Assembly (NCBI GenBank): GCA_031213475.1
Contig: JARUPZ010000002.1
Coordinates: 10,340,628 to 10,404,627 of the forward strand
DNA length: 64,000 nt
Reading direction: 5' to 3'
Source: Nereocystis luetkeana
Taxonomy: Eukaryota; Sar; Phaeophyceae; Laminariales; Laminariaceae
Shown here: positions 46,796 to 57,927 of the stretch, one piece after another
Numbering within the stretch: the first letter of the stretch is position 1
Layout of the letters: each line of letters starts with the position of its first letter
The notes under the pieces: generated by a model
What the model saw: the letters and a program-made list of their open reading frames with translations, nothing else
What the model was told of the DNA's origin: nothing
Databases searched by the model: none
Made by a program: the position numbers and the translations under genes

Positions 46796-47847
46796 GTGGG
46801 TGGGGTTGGGTGGGTGGGTGGGCGCTGGGAGCGAGAAAGGAGGAGAGCGATCGCGTTGTGGCTTGATTTTTTTTGTGGCACGCCCCGATTTTCTTGAGTG
46901 GTTGAAAAAACACAAACAGGGAATGCAAAAATGAGCGCTCTACTACGACACAGCAAATGTCTTTAAAATATCCCAGGCGCTTGGCACCACTCTGATCGGG
47001 AATAGAAGCTCTGTTTGATGTTCATATCAGAGTCCAAACGGGTGTTATATTTACGGGCGTGGTATGTATGTGCCAGGTTCACGAACCAGAGCTGCTTCCG
47101 ACGGAGAGATTCCTCCATGTATGTTTCGGGGGGTTCGAAGCGTTGATCCCTTCTGCTTAAGTACATGCGCTGTCCAGAAACATGCATGTACAGTAACTCT
47201 TACTTGAAGCAAGTTGTCCCCGATGGTAAAAAAAACGGGGCTGCGGTCCCAAAGAGGTTCGATTTTTTGTTTCATTCATCACTGCAGAACATTACTTCTC
47301 CAAAAAATCTCCCGAGGTAACTTTTTGAGGTAAATTTCTGAAAAAAACGCGAAAAAGTGTTTCAGCGAAGTCAGGATTTCATCAAAAGTTGCGGTAGCTT
47401 TTGGCTCTCTGTTTCATTGGCCCACACGCACCGAGCATTATCCCGACGCAGAACGCATCATCTCAAATCTCGAAGGATCAAAACACCGAGCATCTTCCAT
47501 GCCACCATGCTGCTTGCTGTACGCATCACGACAACCGCTGGGAGCACAGAGGCTCGAGAGGTGTAGCTTGAGTATAGCGCGCACGAGCGGCGTTGGATTG
47601 TGCCAGCGGGCCGCCGCCGCTGCTACGTAGGGTACACGCTTTCACCTACTTGGTGACGACGTGGAGGATGCTTCGTTCCAACAAAGGACTCGCAATCACA
47701 CTCGTACTCGTAGTCGTGCTCGCACAGAGCGCGACAGCTCGTGTATCATTTCGATTCCACCACACTGCAGCAGCGGCAGCAGCGTCCGCGACAGTGGCGG
47801 CGGAGCGGAGCCCGCCGGCGCTGTGGCGTGCGTAGGCTGAGCGCAGT

Positions 47848-47895
<48 letters not shown>

Positions 47896-50800
47896 CAATC
47901 CAAAAAAGGAAGCTGGCTGGTGCTGGTGCTGACGCTGCTTATTTTTGTTGCTCAAGCTGCCCCTAGCTGCGGCTAGCGCTTGCTAGCTGCCGCTTGCTGT
48001 GCTACTGCTTGCAGTCGTGGGATGGCAGTGGTGGCACCACTGTCAACTCTGCCGCCGAAACGTTGCTGGGCTGCCGTTGCTACTCCCAAGCTGTTTTACT
48101 TGTTTTTCGTTCTTTTTTGTTTGGCGCGTTTGCCTCACCTCCCCCCTTCCCTTCTTATTTTCGGAGGCGTCGCCTGCAGGATTTGGTTTACCTCACTCGC
48201 GAACACACCGAAGTCAGGAAGGGAAGGAAATTCACTTTTTTAGCGGAATTAAAGTTTTTTTTTTTCACTTCTGTCCAATTTTTTTCTGAAGGCAGAAGCC
48301 TACATGATGTACAGTATGATCTATCTACGGGGGACCATAGTGAATAGGACCGAATGCTGATAGTAAAAATAGGTGAATGTATAAGTGTTTGTGTGTACCG
48401 TAGGTCCTATTTAATATGGTCCATGTTGCCGGGTGGGTGGGACGTCAGCATGATCGATTTAGCGCGTGGTTTCTGGTGTGGTTATGTACTGTGCAAATCC
48501 TGCACGGCCTCTCACGACGGCAGGTGGAAGAATTAGAATGATCTGCAAGTGTTATAGATAGATGGGACAGATAGATCAGATAGATCATGGTGCGTCCGAG
48601 GGGTGAATGGTTGCTCCCCTTCCCCTTTACACCGCCAGCGTGCTTCGGACCAATCACGGTAGGTGGTTTTGTCGGTCGCGAATCAATTTCGTCGGAAAAG
48701 ACATCTATACATCGGGGGAAGAATATACCCCGCCATACGTCCGTCTCACTCTTACGGGGGACCATAGTTAACAGGACCAACTATTGTTAGTAAAAATGGT
48801 TAAATATATACCTGGTAGGTTTTTATGTATACCGTAGGTCCTATTAACTATGGTCCCCCGTAGTAGCGAGGGTTCCTATTATAGTAGGATGCAGCTCACC
48901 CTTCGTGAGACTTGCCGATCGCCTCACGGTGCTTCGCGCTAGGTGGTCACGCAATGTCTGCCAGGTCGGTGAGAACTCGACGTGCTCCGTCCGTCCCGGC
49001 ATTGCAGGGATGTAAGGGTCTATTGTCATATATTCGGCTACGGCCATGCATGACATGTGTACCCCTTTCCCTCCCCCTGGCCGGCGCACGCAAGCCTTGA
49101 GCAGGCGCTTTGTGGTGCGGTTGTTGCGAAGGCCGAGCCTTGAATGCCGTCCTAGGTAGTATCCATCGCCTTTTCCCCTCTTCCTGCCCTCCCCCCCCCC
49201 ACAGCTGGTGGTCGAGTTAGACCTTTTGTGCGAGGTAAAGAACCTTTACTCCGCACAAGGGAATTGATCGTATCACGTAGTTTTCATGGTAAGGTACCCA
49301 AGAGGCAGTTCCATACGAGTAGTACTCCCATTGCTGTCTCTGGAAGTGGCCACACCGGAAATTAAATTAACGTATTGAATCTGTCATCCATATGCAAGTC
49401 CGCCTCACAAGTGTTTCCTAGTAGGATGCAGCTCACCCTTCATGCAACTCGCCGGACACCTCACGTTTCGCTTCGCGCCTTGTGCAAGTAATGTCTGCCC
49501 GGTCGATGAAACCCGACATGCTCCGTCCCGGCATTGTAGGGATGCGAGGGTCTATGGTCATACGACTAAGACCGTGCATGAGCTCGAGTACATCTCTCCT
49601 ATCGAGTACACCCCCCGCCCCCGCCCCCTATCGCGCTTGGTGCAAGCAATGTCTCTGCCTGGTCTGTGAAAGCATGACCTGCTCCGTCCTGGCATTGTGG
49701 GGATGCGGGGATCCAAGGTCATACGACTACGGCCATCGAGTACCCACCCACCCCTTCCCCCCTCTTCCTCCGGTGCTCCGTCTGTAGAGGGATGCGTGGC
49801 CAATAGTCAAATGACTAGGGCAAGCAACAAATGAGTACCCCCCCGCGCGCTCAGCCCTCCTCCTCGTCCTCTCCCTTGCCTCGCCGCTTGGCTCATCCCT
49901 GCGTACACACACACGATAGGTCTTCTTCGGTCAGCCGGACAGCCCCTGGAAGGCGGCGCAGCTGCGGCAGCTCCTGGGAGAGCAGCGCCAGGACTTGGAG
50001 TCGAGGTGCAACCGAAAGGAGAGCGTGATGTTCAAGGCCGTCGACTCCAAGTAAGGCCACGACGGAAGCGGAGGGCGCCTCGGCTGTGTCGAGGGGGGAA
50101 AATACCGTGCGAAGGAACACGCTCCTGAGAACGAATTGATCCTCTGCTGTGTTTGCACAAGCGGAGGTGACGGCGGCCGGCCGGCCGGCCCCGCTCGCAT
50201 CGTGAGATGCGCCTCGCCGAACCGCGTGCGTCGGCGTAGATGCTCCCGCCCCGCCTCTTCCCCCCCCCCCCCCCCCTCACCGCGCGCCTTCCCTCTCCTC
50301 CTTTATTCCTCCGACTTTCCTCCTCCCTCCCACCTTGCCTTTGCCTCCATCCCCTCCCGCATCGCTTGATCGCAATCCTGTGCATCCGTGCGCGCCGCTC
50401 CCACTGCATTTTGGCCACCCGCCCCGTCCCGCACCGCCCTGTACCCCACCGCACCCCACCCCACCATCCCCCACCCTACCTCTCACCCCCCTCCCCCACG
50501 CCCACGCCCTCCCCAACCCCGCCGCAGGCGCGACGATGCGATGGTTGGTTTCATCGAGGTGTCGGAGACGACGGGGTCTAAGTACGGCATGGGCAGCGGC
50601 GTCCCTCTCGCCGATACGCGGCCCGTGGTATCAAACCTCGCCGTGGACACCAGGGCGAGGCGCTTCGGGGTCGGCACGGCCCTCATGGACGCCTGTGAAG
50701 ACATGGTCAAGACTTGGGCCTTCGACGAGATCATCCTGCAGGTAGGGGTGGGGGTGGGGTGGGAGTGAGGTGGGCTAGGCTAGGCTGGGCTAGGTCGGGC

Positions 50801-52651
50801 TGGGTTGGGTTGGGTTGAGGGTTGGTTGGGTTGGGGGGTTGGGTTGGGGATTGTGGATTGGGCATGGGTTGCATTGGGTCGGAACCGGATTTGTTTTCAA
50901 GAGACTTCGAAGAAAATGCATGCCAAGCCCAGTCGACCTATCGTAATGTTGGACTGTTCAATCGGGCGGTTTATTTCGTTTATTTTTAGCCGCGCTCTCG
51001 CCCGGCAATAACAAGCGCAAGGAGCATCAACTCATGGAGGGATGTTTGTCTTCAGGCGTGTTGTTGCCACATCTTCCCCTTCTTGGCGTGGGCTTGCGAA
51101 GGAACGCGGCGGGGGTTGGGGTGGGGTATGGCGGGAAGACACTTGTCTGCTTCCTTTTTCGTTCTTTGTTTTTCGTTTTTTATCGCGTCTTCCGCCTTGT
51201 CTCCTTTAGGGCTGCACCCCCCCCCCCCCCGCGCGCGCGCGCTTCGGGGGCAAATGACTGGGAATACGAGCTAGACGTTTGTTCCTTCACAAAACGGCGA
51301 GAAACTACAGTATTCAGCGAAAAAAATTGGTGGAATCGCTCTCCGTGTACGCGCAATCCTGCCGGGCGTTCCTCGTCTACAAAGTGGCGTTTGTGGATAC
51401 ACCCACCCGCACGGCGGTCCGTCCACGTTTTTCGATGTCTTTGTGAAGACGCAAGCCCGCGTGTGCGTGCACCAATGTGCATCCGTTTTTACGGTTATTC
51501 CGTACGACGGTTTCCCGGGATGTGCACGTACGGTGAACTGCAATCCGTGTGCGTGTGCGGTCAATTCCGGTGGGGCGGGAGGTCGTACGGGGATTTTTCC
51601 GCGCGGTTGGTTGTGTTTGTCGATTTCCCCGTGTGGTGTAAGAGTGTGTGCGTGTGAACGGTGTTTTTCCCGTGGGGGTGTACCGTGAGATTCCCGTGTA
51701 TGTTTCGTGTGTACGGGTATTTTCCCGTTTTTGGTTCAAGGAGCGGAATTGTGGGTTTTCTTACATATAACTCCCCCGCCCCCAACACGCTTGCATGGCG
51801 CCTCCGACGCTCGTTGCGTGGGCGCTTTTTCTTGTCGTCCCCGCCCCCCCCCCCCCCCCCCCCCCCCCCCCCCACACGCACGCTTTGAAAACAAATCAGT
51901 TCATGGGTGTGTATTGTTCACATTCAACCTTTATTTCTACCCGTCGACATCCTGCGCAACCAGTGTCCGTGCCGATTCTTCAATCCTAGAGAGATGCTAC
52001 ATTGTTACGTACCTGGTACGCAGTAAGCACAGTCGACAATGCAATGGGACGCTGTCATCTGTGTGCAAGAAGGTCCGCCTCGCGTTCGATCCTTAGTGGG
52101 ATGCATGCACAGCTCACGCTTCTTGCTTCTCGCCCAACAACTCACGTTTCGCTTCGGTTCGCTTCGCCACGCGTGGTTCAAGCAGTGTCTCCCTGGTCGG
52201 TGAAAGCCCGACGTTCTCCGCCCCGGCATTTTGTAGTGGTGCGGGGGGTCTTATGGCCGTACGACTACCGCCATGCCTGGCATGAGTACACCCCCCGCCC
52301 CCCGCCCCGTTTCATCGTGCCTCCCACGCTTGTCGTCGCGTTGCCGCTTTTTCTTGTTGCCTCCCCCCCTCTGGAAGGTGGAAGAAGACAACATGGAAGC
52401 CCTGGCTTTTTACGGGGGCATGGGGTTTAACACCCTGTTCGTCGACAAAGCTGCCCGTCGATACGATACGAGCGGGTTCCTTCTGCAGAACGTGCGAACG
52501 TCGAAGCTCACCATGCGCAAGGTCAGCCAGCAGCCGGGATTGAAGGAAATATGTTTTTTGTTTTTTGTATTGTTTGTGTTTTGTTGTTGTGTGTGTATGT
52601 GTGTGTGTGTTTTTTTTTATCATCGGTTTTGCTTTCCAGCTCGACTCGTAG
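46091..52651 (+). CDS. GNAT-family N-acetyltransferase, plastid type (5-exon model)
   Basis: Exons: 46091-46795, 49920-50050, 50528-50741, 52378-52521, 52640-52651; 1206 nt, 401 residues, all phases consistent. Residues 1-210 are Ala/Gly-rich; the catalytic domain starts near residue 213 (NGRFRVVLAGQEDLDEAG). Seen: strand-4 PVVSNLAVD at 311-319, then the acetyl-CoA loop RRFGVG at 323-328 (the RxxGxG motif A), VEEDN at 351-355 and N355...AFYGGMGF (motif B). The ending TSKLTMRK is characteristic of this family. Known: GNATs move acetyl from acetyl-CoA to an amine. Inference: a plastid-lineage N-acetyltransferase; the substrate is unknown. The start is uncertain: 46091 is the first in-frame ATG I find, but the frame is open upstream. 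No clear ASAFAP-type targeting motif is seen. Confidence 0.75.
46264..46323 (+). repeat. (GGT)n microsatellite inside GNAT exon 1
   Basis: Codes poly-Gly in the proposed reading frame. Confidence 0.85.
47200..47262. repeat. Family B remnant
   Basis: AAGCAAGTTGTCCCC and ACGGGGCTGCGGTCCCAAAG remain. GNAT intron 1. Confidence 0.5.
47668..47835 (+). CDS. Small ORF with signal peptide-like N-terminus inside GNAT intron 1
   Basis: 55 codons starting MLRSNKGLAITLVLVVVL with AQSATA before a likely cleavage site, then an Ala-rich stretch ending at TAG. It begins like the candidate at 33402 (MLR, hydrophobic core, TA-R). It may be the first exon of a nested gene or chance. Confidence 0.25.
   Translation: MLRSNKGLAITLVLVVVLAQSATARVSFRFHHTAAAAAASATVAAERSPPALWRA
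47846..47893 (+). repeat. (CAG)n microsatellite
   Basis: About 15 units following the small ORF at 47668. GNAT intron 1. Confidence 0.9.
48325..48422 (-). mobile_element. Family A MITE, right arm truncated
   Basis: Good left arm CTACGGGGGACCATAG; the right arm stops after TTAATATGGTCC. GNAT intron 1. Confidence 0.72.
48752..48863 (-). mobile_element. Family A MITE carrying one CCTGGTA insertion
   Basis: 112 bp. Its spacer reads AATATATACCTGGTAGGTTT where other copies read AATATATAGGTTT, i.e. a 7-bp insertion at TA. GNAT intron 1. Confidence 0.85.
48809..48817. other. TACCTGGTA insertion site in MITE spacer
   Basis: A clean 7-bp gain compared with copies at 53053 and 56763. Confidence 0.75.
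48890..49075 (+). repeat. Family D repeat, 3' portion
   Basis: AGGATGCAGCTCACCCTTCG to GTGTACCCCTTTCCC. Confidence 0.7.
49198..49622 (+). repeat. Family D repeat, 5' truncated
   Basis: Begins at CACAGCTGGTGGTCGAGTTA and ends ATCGAGTACACCCCCCGCCC. GNAT intron 1. Confidence 0.7.
49623..49755 (+). repeat. Family D repeat, 3' portion
   Basis: CTTGGTGCAAGCAATGTCTC to CGAGTACCCACCCACCCC; tandem to the previous copy. Confidence 0.68.
49775..49840 (-). repeat. Related single unit, inverted
   Basis: GATGCGTGGCCAATAGTCAA then ACAAATGAGTACCCCCCC. GNAT intron 1. Confidence 0.6.
49920..50050 (+). CDS. GNAT gene, exon 2
   Basis: Acceptor CGATAG|GTC and donor TCCAA|GTAAGG. Encodes VFFGQPDSPWKAAQLRQLL and then a charged helix ending MFKAVDS. 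The VFFG start directly continues the CIK end of exon 1, as expected for the alpha1-alpha2 region of this family, which supports removal of the 3.1-kb intron. Confidence 0.78.
50528..50741 (+). CDS. GNAT gene, exon 3 (acetyl-CoA site)
   Basis: Acceptor CCGCCGCAG|GCGCG and donor CTGCAG|GTAGGG. Carries VGFIEVSE (strand 2/3), the substrate loop, PVVSNLAVD, the RxxGxG loop and the helix ALMDACEDMV, ending FDEIILQ. This exon contains the decisive family motif. Confidence 0.88.
50742..52377 (+). other. GNAT intron 3
   Basis: Opens with GTAGGGG and about 140 bp of GGGTT/GGCTA units, includes a C30 run at about 51845-51874 and a family D copy; ends CTGGAAG. Confidence 0.65.
52070..52310 (+). repeat. 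Family D repeat, 3' portion
   Basis: GTCCGCCTCGCG..., GGGATGCATGCACAGCTCAC to ATGAGTACACCCCCCGCCC. GNAT intron 3. Confidence 0.66.
52378..52521 (+). CDS. GNAT gene, exon 4 (motif B and C-terminus)
   Basis: 48 codons after acceptor CTGGAAG|GTG. VEEDN, then ALAFYGGMGF, then RRYDTSGFLLQNV and KLTMRK. The exit is AAG|GTCAGC, phase 0. The frame would stay open into the intron for about 70 codons of Phe/Val/Cys-rich nonsense, so splicing here is likely. Confidence 0.85.
52640..52651 (+). CDS. GNAT gene, proposed last exon (LDS stop)
   Basis: Acceptor TTGCTTTCCAG|CTCGAC behind a T-rich tract, then CTC GAC TCG TAG in phase 0. Homologues of this family usually end soon after TMRK, which favours this short exon. 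The competing model splices exon 4 to 57928. Confidence 0.5.
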   Translation, partial: LDS

Positions 52652-53052
52652 GAGGTTTCACCCTCAGCCGTGGTCACAGGTGTCGTCCCTGCTTCCCCCC
52701 CCCGGTAAGTGCCTTCATTTTTTGTCGCGCATAGGGTTCATTCAGCATTCCCACTGCTCGTCGATTTTTACATAACATGTATTGCTGTATGTAATTGTAT
52801 ACCTGGTATACACTTCGTATCGGTTGTTTTCGTATGTACGTCGTATCGTGTTTTTTGCTCTTTTTTTGGGGGGTACATTGCTGTAAAACGATTCTACCAG
52901 CAAGCGTTTTTTTTGTGTGCTGTACACATATACGAGTATTGTCGTACGACGAGTGTATTTTTGGGTAGCATATGTATATATATACACACCTTGTAGGCTC
53001 TTTCAGGCGTTATCAGTTGCAGCAGCTTCCCAGTACGCATGAAAAACGTTTA

Positions 53053-53157
53053 TTACGGGGGACCATAGTTAATAGGACCAAATATTATCAGTAAAAATGG
53101 TTAAAGATACAGTTTTTTATGTATACCATAGGTCCTATTAACTATGGTCCCCCGTAA
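53053..53157 (-). mobile_element. Family A MITE (TTAAT subfamily)
   Basis: Complete, near-perfect arms; followed by TATTAATAGTAATAG. Confidence 0.87.
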
Positions 53158-53612
53158 TATTAATAGTAATAGAAGCTGTCAGAAAAATAGTTTGGGATGA
53201 CGGCTGGTTTCAAGAGCAGGCGTTGTTGGTTCGCGGAGGTATCCTGGGCATTCTAGGACATATAATAGGCCACGACGAACCGACTGGACGCATTGGTAGG
53301 AATTGACTCATCTGTCCCACCTACAAATGTTTCTCTGTGTATTGGCGGCCGTGTCTTGGTATGCGCACAACGAGGCCAGCGGCCCGGTAGCTGTATCGAC
53401 GAAGCCCTCGATCTCACAGCTGGTGTGCTTCTCCTTTTTTTTTTGAAGCTGGTATATTTCTTTGGATTACGATGTGGATTTTTTCACATATTACTCCTGA
53501 GATTACCAACAGAGATATATAAACACTTCGTGTATGCTACAGCTCAAGTAACAAAAAAATAACCAAAAGACCGTGTCATAAGAGCCACTCTCAAATACCA
53601 GGTAGACTAGGG

Positions 53613-53690
53613 TGGGGGGTACTCGTTTGTTGCTTGCCTTAGTCATTTGACCACTGACCACGCGTCCCTTTCGAGACGGACCACCGTTCC
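53613..53690 (+). repeat. Related single unit
   Basis: GGGGGGTACTCGTTTGTTGC then GTCCCTTTCGAGACGGACCA. Confidence 0.6.
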
Positions 53691-53804
53691 TGCTCCTAGT
53701 AGAGACGCCTCCAACAGTTGGGCGCTCATCACGTGGTTTTCATGTATCACATAGAAACGATTAGTTCGTCTTGTCCTCTTCCTGTTTGGCCACCTGTGAC
53801 CACT

Positions 53805-54607
53805 ATCTATCTCCTAGGATAGCGATCGTTTTCTCGCTGCTATCTAGTGTACCTAAGTCGTCCATGTCACATTCGTATATTTCCCTCATCTCCTCTTCTA
53901 ACACATCCCGTTCCTCCTTGTACATTTCACATTCTCCTACGATGTAAGTTCTACTTTCTAGTGCTTTGCCACACGGACACATCTGTGCATCTGCTTCCTC
54001 CCGGCTACTGGTATACCTCTTTCTTCTTTCTGGCAGGTCCAAGTCACCTACACGAAATCGCAGTTTCAGCGTTTTCGCGAAGTCCATTGGGCCGTGCAAA
54101 TACGTTTTCCTTCCTGTTCCTTCTCTCAATCCCCCGTATATCTCCAAGTGTTTTTTTTTTCGATTCCACCTTGTTTCTTAGCGCTGGCCTTTCCCTTATT
54201 TCTATCCTTTCTTCTGCTTCTGCCTTGTACCTTCCAAACCTCCCGGCGGACATAAAATATTCTGGGTTCCCCCCTATATCCTTCCATATTTTCTCAACTA
54301 CGCTATCCCACATTATTCCAGCTCGCCCTTTCGTTCCTTTCTCCCATACAGCTCTATCAACTATGGCTGGAAACCTCTTTTTTGGTATGTTCCTCACTAT
54401 ATATTTGCCATTTTAACTTCCTCATGTCTCTATTTGTCTGGAGTGGGTACATTCCCAGTTCTGCTCTTAATACTGTATTAATTGTCGTACTTGAGCATGT
54501 TAGTTTTTTTTTAGCTGCTGTCATCTGTACTCTTTCCAGCCGTTTTACCAGCTTCGCGTTCCCGTCCCATACTTCTCCTGCATATCCTGACTCTGCTACT
54601 ATTAATA
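53805..54607 (-). pseudogene. Degenerate non-LTR retrotransposon (LINE) 3' fragment
   Basis: On the minus strand three successive frames carry pieces of one protein: SGYAGEVWDGNAKLVKRLER then TTINTVLRAELGMYPLQTNR; next RFPAIVDRAVWEKGTKGRAG; next LRFRVGDLDLPERRKRYTSS with CPCGKALESRTYIVGECEMY. These are the regions after the catalytic palm of jockey/RTE-like reverse transcriptases, ending in a CxC...H...C zinc-knuckle-like motif near AILGDR (from memory of the families). At least two frameshifts and a stop after GDR show it is dead. The 5' part is missing: a family A MITE abuts it at 54608 and a gap follows at 54726. Confidence 0.7.
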
Positions 54608-54712
54608 TCACGGGGGACCATAGTAAATAGGACCAAATATTGTTAGTAAAAATAGGAAAATATATAGGTTTTTGTATTGACCGTAGGCCCTATTTAATAT
54701 GGTCCCCCGTAA
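54608..54712 (-). mobile_element. Family A MITE (AAAT subfamily) abutting the LINE fragment
   Basis: Complete copy starting TCACGGGGGACCATAG and preceded by ATTAATA. It cuts the LINE fragment just before the scaffold gap. Confidence 0.84.
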
Positions 54713-54725
54713 TATCACATTCATC

Positions 54726-54825
54726 NNNNNNNNNNNNNNNNNNNNNNNNNNNNNNNNNNNNNNNNNNNNNNNNNNNNNNNNNNNNNNNNNNNNNNNNNNN
54801 NNNNNNNNNNNNNNNNNNNNNNNNN
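54726..54825. other. Assembly gap (100 N)
   Basis: Exactly 100 N, 13 bp after a family A MITE; any 5' part of the LINE fragment would lie beyond it. Confidence 0.98.
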
Positions 54826-56119
54826 TTTCTCTTCGTACAAAGCACTTATCGGCAAAACACCGAATGCTCGGGCACATGAAGCCCGGCCGGACACATCGGT
54901 CGAGGTCTCGGCGCGATCCGTGCACTCTGGAGTGCGTGGCAGGCGCTCAAACTTTTTTTTTCCGGCGGGAGTGGATAAGACGATTTCCCTGGTACCGATA
55001 CGAGAGGCCTTATTTCGTACGTACGTATCGGTAAATTGTCGTCTGTTTTCTTCACACCAGGTACACAACAGACAATCACAGATCCCATCGTTCCAACACT
55101 GCCGCCCACGCTGCCGCCCACTCGCCGTGCGTGTGCGGCACACCCATATGCGCAGTATTGCTGTGGCTCGTTGCGTTTGCCGGAGCCTGCCGTCCGTATT
55201 TCACCATCTGCCTTTCCGAGTACAATATTTTGTTTCATACTACTTTTTTACGCACAAACCCAGGCTGGCGTACCAGGTAACCTGTATCATCATCACCTCT
55301 CTCCCTGCTGCTTCTTCTGCCGCTGCATGTTGCAGTGTGTGATCCAACAATGACACTGCTCCAGCTGTGCTCGGCACAGTGCGCCAACAGTAGAAGTAGG
55401 CAGCATACTATACGCATGCACTCTCAGTACTATAGTAATGTTTGTTGTTGTCATCGGCATTTGGCCTATGCACATACATACCTACCTGCTGCTGCGTGTG
55501 TCCGGCATTTTTGCTTCATACCGATCCCTGGATCCTGGATCGTGTACAATCGTCGAGTCCAGTACAACCAATCGGTCGTAGCATCGTGCACAGCAGCAGC
55601 ATTCGTACGAAAATACTTACAACAATAGTTACTGACTGTTGTGTGTCCTGCGTACTGCTGACCGATAGGCCCTAGAGCCAGCTGAAAGAGCACAGCAGTA
55701 CACGTTCCTTTGTCGCAGTACGCGTATCCTCTGCTGCCGTATCTTACAGCATGGCATTTTACAGCAGTACAAGATATACTCTAAAAGATCCTGTAATGTG
55801 TTTTACATGACGAAAAAAACATACTGGTACATGTATAGTTGGTGATAAGTGTGATAACCTTCGCTTGATTCTATACCTGGTATGCGTTACCGGGGTTCGA
55901 CCCTCTCACCATCCACGATTCACCTTTACTTTTATTTTGTACCGGTACATCCACCTTGATTTTCTGACCTACCAGGCACTATTTATACGTACTTCAAGTT
56001 GTGTGTTTTTACGCAAGGAAGACCGCGGAGTTTGGGCGCGCTCTCATGTGTGGCATGCGTACATGCCCCAACCTTTCACAGTTAGTTGCTCCCACAATAC
56101 TTGGGACAAAATTATTTTC

Positions 56120-56530
56120 GAGACAATACTACTTACTGTAGGTACTTCGTGCTTCCTCGCAGTATGAGTGATTCGAGTATCTCGAGGTTCTGTACTGATG
56201 CGGGTATTGCAAGTACCAGGTATACTTTAAGTGTTTCGTCTCCGTTGGTATTAATAGTGTTCGTACTGCGAGTACTCGCAGTACCGAAATACTCTCAATA
56301 TGTTCAGTAACACTTGGAGTACGAAGTATACTTCGACCGTCTGTGCACCGTGTCGACAATTCTCAGGCCCATTCTTCGGCACAAATCACTCACAGATGGT
56401 TCGACGAGTGGGAGTTGGAGCACATTACTTTCGCTGGGGACAACTCGAATACTTGAAGCACTGACAGTATTTCGGGAATATGTACCGCGAGGAGTATTTA
56501 CTGCGAGTACTCTCAGTATCTCGATGTTCT
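56120..56530 (+). repeat. Degenerate GAGTACT/GAATACT repeat
   Basis: CGAGTATCTCGAGGTTC, GCGAGTACTCGCAGTACC, GCGAGTACTCTCAGTATCTC and similar words recur in both orientations. Confidence 0.5.
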
Positions 56531-56762
56531 CCTATTTTTTACCCTGAGCGCCAAGAAACATTTATTTAGCGGGAATACATTTTGTATGTTGTGCTGGGTT
56601 TTACTCAGCCGGTCACAAAGTATCATGTCGCAACCACGACCTCGCGCAACTTTTTGTACTTACGTTTAAGCCGCAAGCATTGAATTGATCGCCGCGAATC
56701 ACTGTTGTTCAGGATCAATATCTACTTACTACCCGTATACCCCCGATATTATTGTTGTAGCA

Positions 56763-56875
56763 TTACGGGGGGCCATAGTTAACAGGACCAAATATTGTTA
56801 GTAAAAATGGTTAAATAAATACGTTTTTATGTACCAGGGTATACCATAGGTCCTACTAACTATGGTCCCCCGTAA
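56763..56875 (-). mobile_element. Family A MITE carrying a CCAGGGTA insertion
   Basis: 113 bp. GTACCAGGGTATACCATAGG replaces GTATACCATAGG of sister copies: an 8-bp insert (CCAGG, G, TA) after TA at 56832-56841. Confidence 0.84.
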
Positions 56876-57314
56876 TAATATTAATAGTAACGACCCCATA
56901 CTATTTCCACAAACAGCGGTACACAGTCTGTCCTCAAAAATATATGTGTGTGTTCTCCACGTTATTAATGATGGGTGGATGCAGTTATTGTAGTTCTAAA
57001 CAGACAGGTGTGCAGGTATTTCAATCGACGAGTATTATTTCTTGCGCCACTCCCCTATAGGCACGTCCCGGAGAAGAACCTTGTATATACTATGTATATG
57101 TATATATATATATATATTTATATATGTATATATAGATATACCGGTATCATGTATATACCGCTCTGAAGGTGAATATAAGGACCGCTTGGTCTGAATGTCA
57201 ATGTACAGAATGTCCTCATGCTTCCGTCCAGAGGCATACTTATGGCATATGCTTCAACCTCCACACGAGACTCGAGGTGAGAGAGCCTCAGGACATTTAG
57301 AGCCTCATCATACC

Positions 57315-57345
<31 letters not shown>

Positions 57346-57927
57346 ACCTCCCCCCCCGTACCTAAGCGCGGCACGCGTCTCACGAGGGGCAATCTCCTAT
57401 TGGTAGACAAGACATGAGCATGTGGGAGAGGAGGCAACCACAGGTCGGACGCGATTGTGCTACTGTACTTTTGGGTGTCGTTCCCATTTTCGTTACGCGG
57501 CCGTTCTAGTGGAACCCCCCACCCCCCCCCCCCCCCCCCCCCCCGACTATGGTGGGGTAAGTCGCGTGGCAGGGTGCCCTGGCCGGCGCTCCCGGCGGCT
57601 AATTATTTTTGTGCGCCACTAGGTGGGAGCAGGGCGCCAAGAGGGATCAGTAGGGTGGGATCAGGACCCCAAGTGGGAGCGAGGTCGGTAACAGCGACGA
57701 GCCTGTGAAAATTCTCTGACAGGCTCGTGTCTCGCGCCTACAAATACCTGGTGCAGTAGTTCCTGACTCTCACAAGGACGAAATCCAAGGGGGACGGAAA
57801 GGAGAAGTCGTTACCGCCACAATAATATCGAAACCCGCGCAACTCCTTGAATTTAATTTTCATGCAGCTTCTCTCTTCTCATTCTCTCTATCACACACTC
57901 TCTCTCTCTCTCTTTCCGCCCCCCCAG

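Larger units (their letters stand above)
46796..49919 (+). other. GNAT intron 1
   Basis: Holds a family B remnant, the signal-peptide ORF at 47668, a CAG array, two family A MITEs and three family D copies. Begins GTGGGTGGGGTTGGG and ends CGATAG. Confidence 0.65.
54826..57927. other. No certain gene
   Basis: Unique sequence, several TACCWGGTA sites, a MITE at 56763, the degenerate repeat at 56120-56530, AT microsatellites near 57100 and 57320, and a C-run at 57519-57544. It would be an intron if 57928 belongs to the GNAT gene. Confidence 0.35.

Noticed and set aside
50770-50885. GGGTT array resembling a telomere seed
   Set aside because: Lies inside GNAT intron 3 and grades into GGCTA and GGTTG units; better explained as a G-rich intronic microsatellite.
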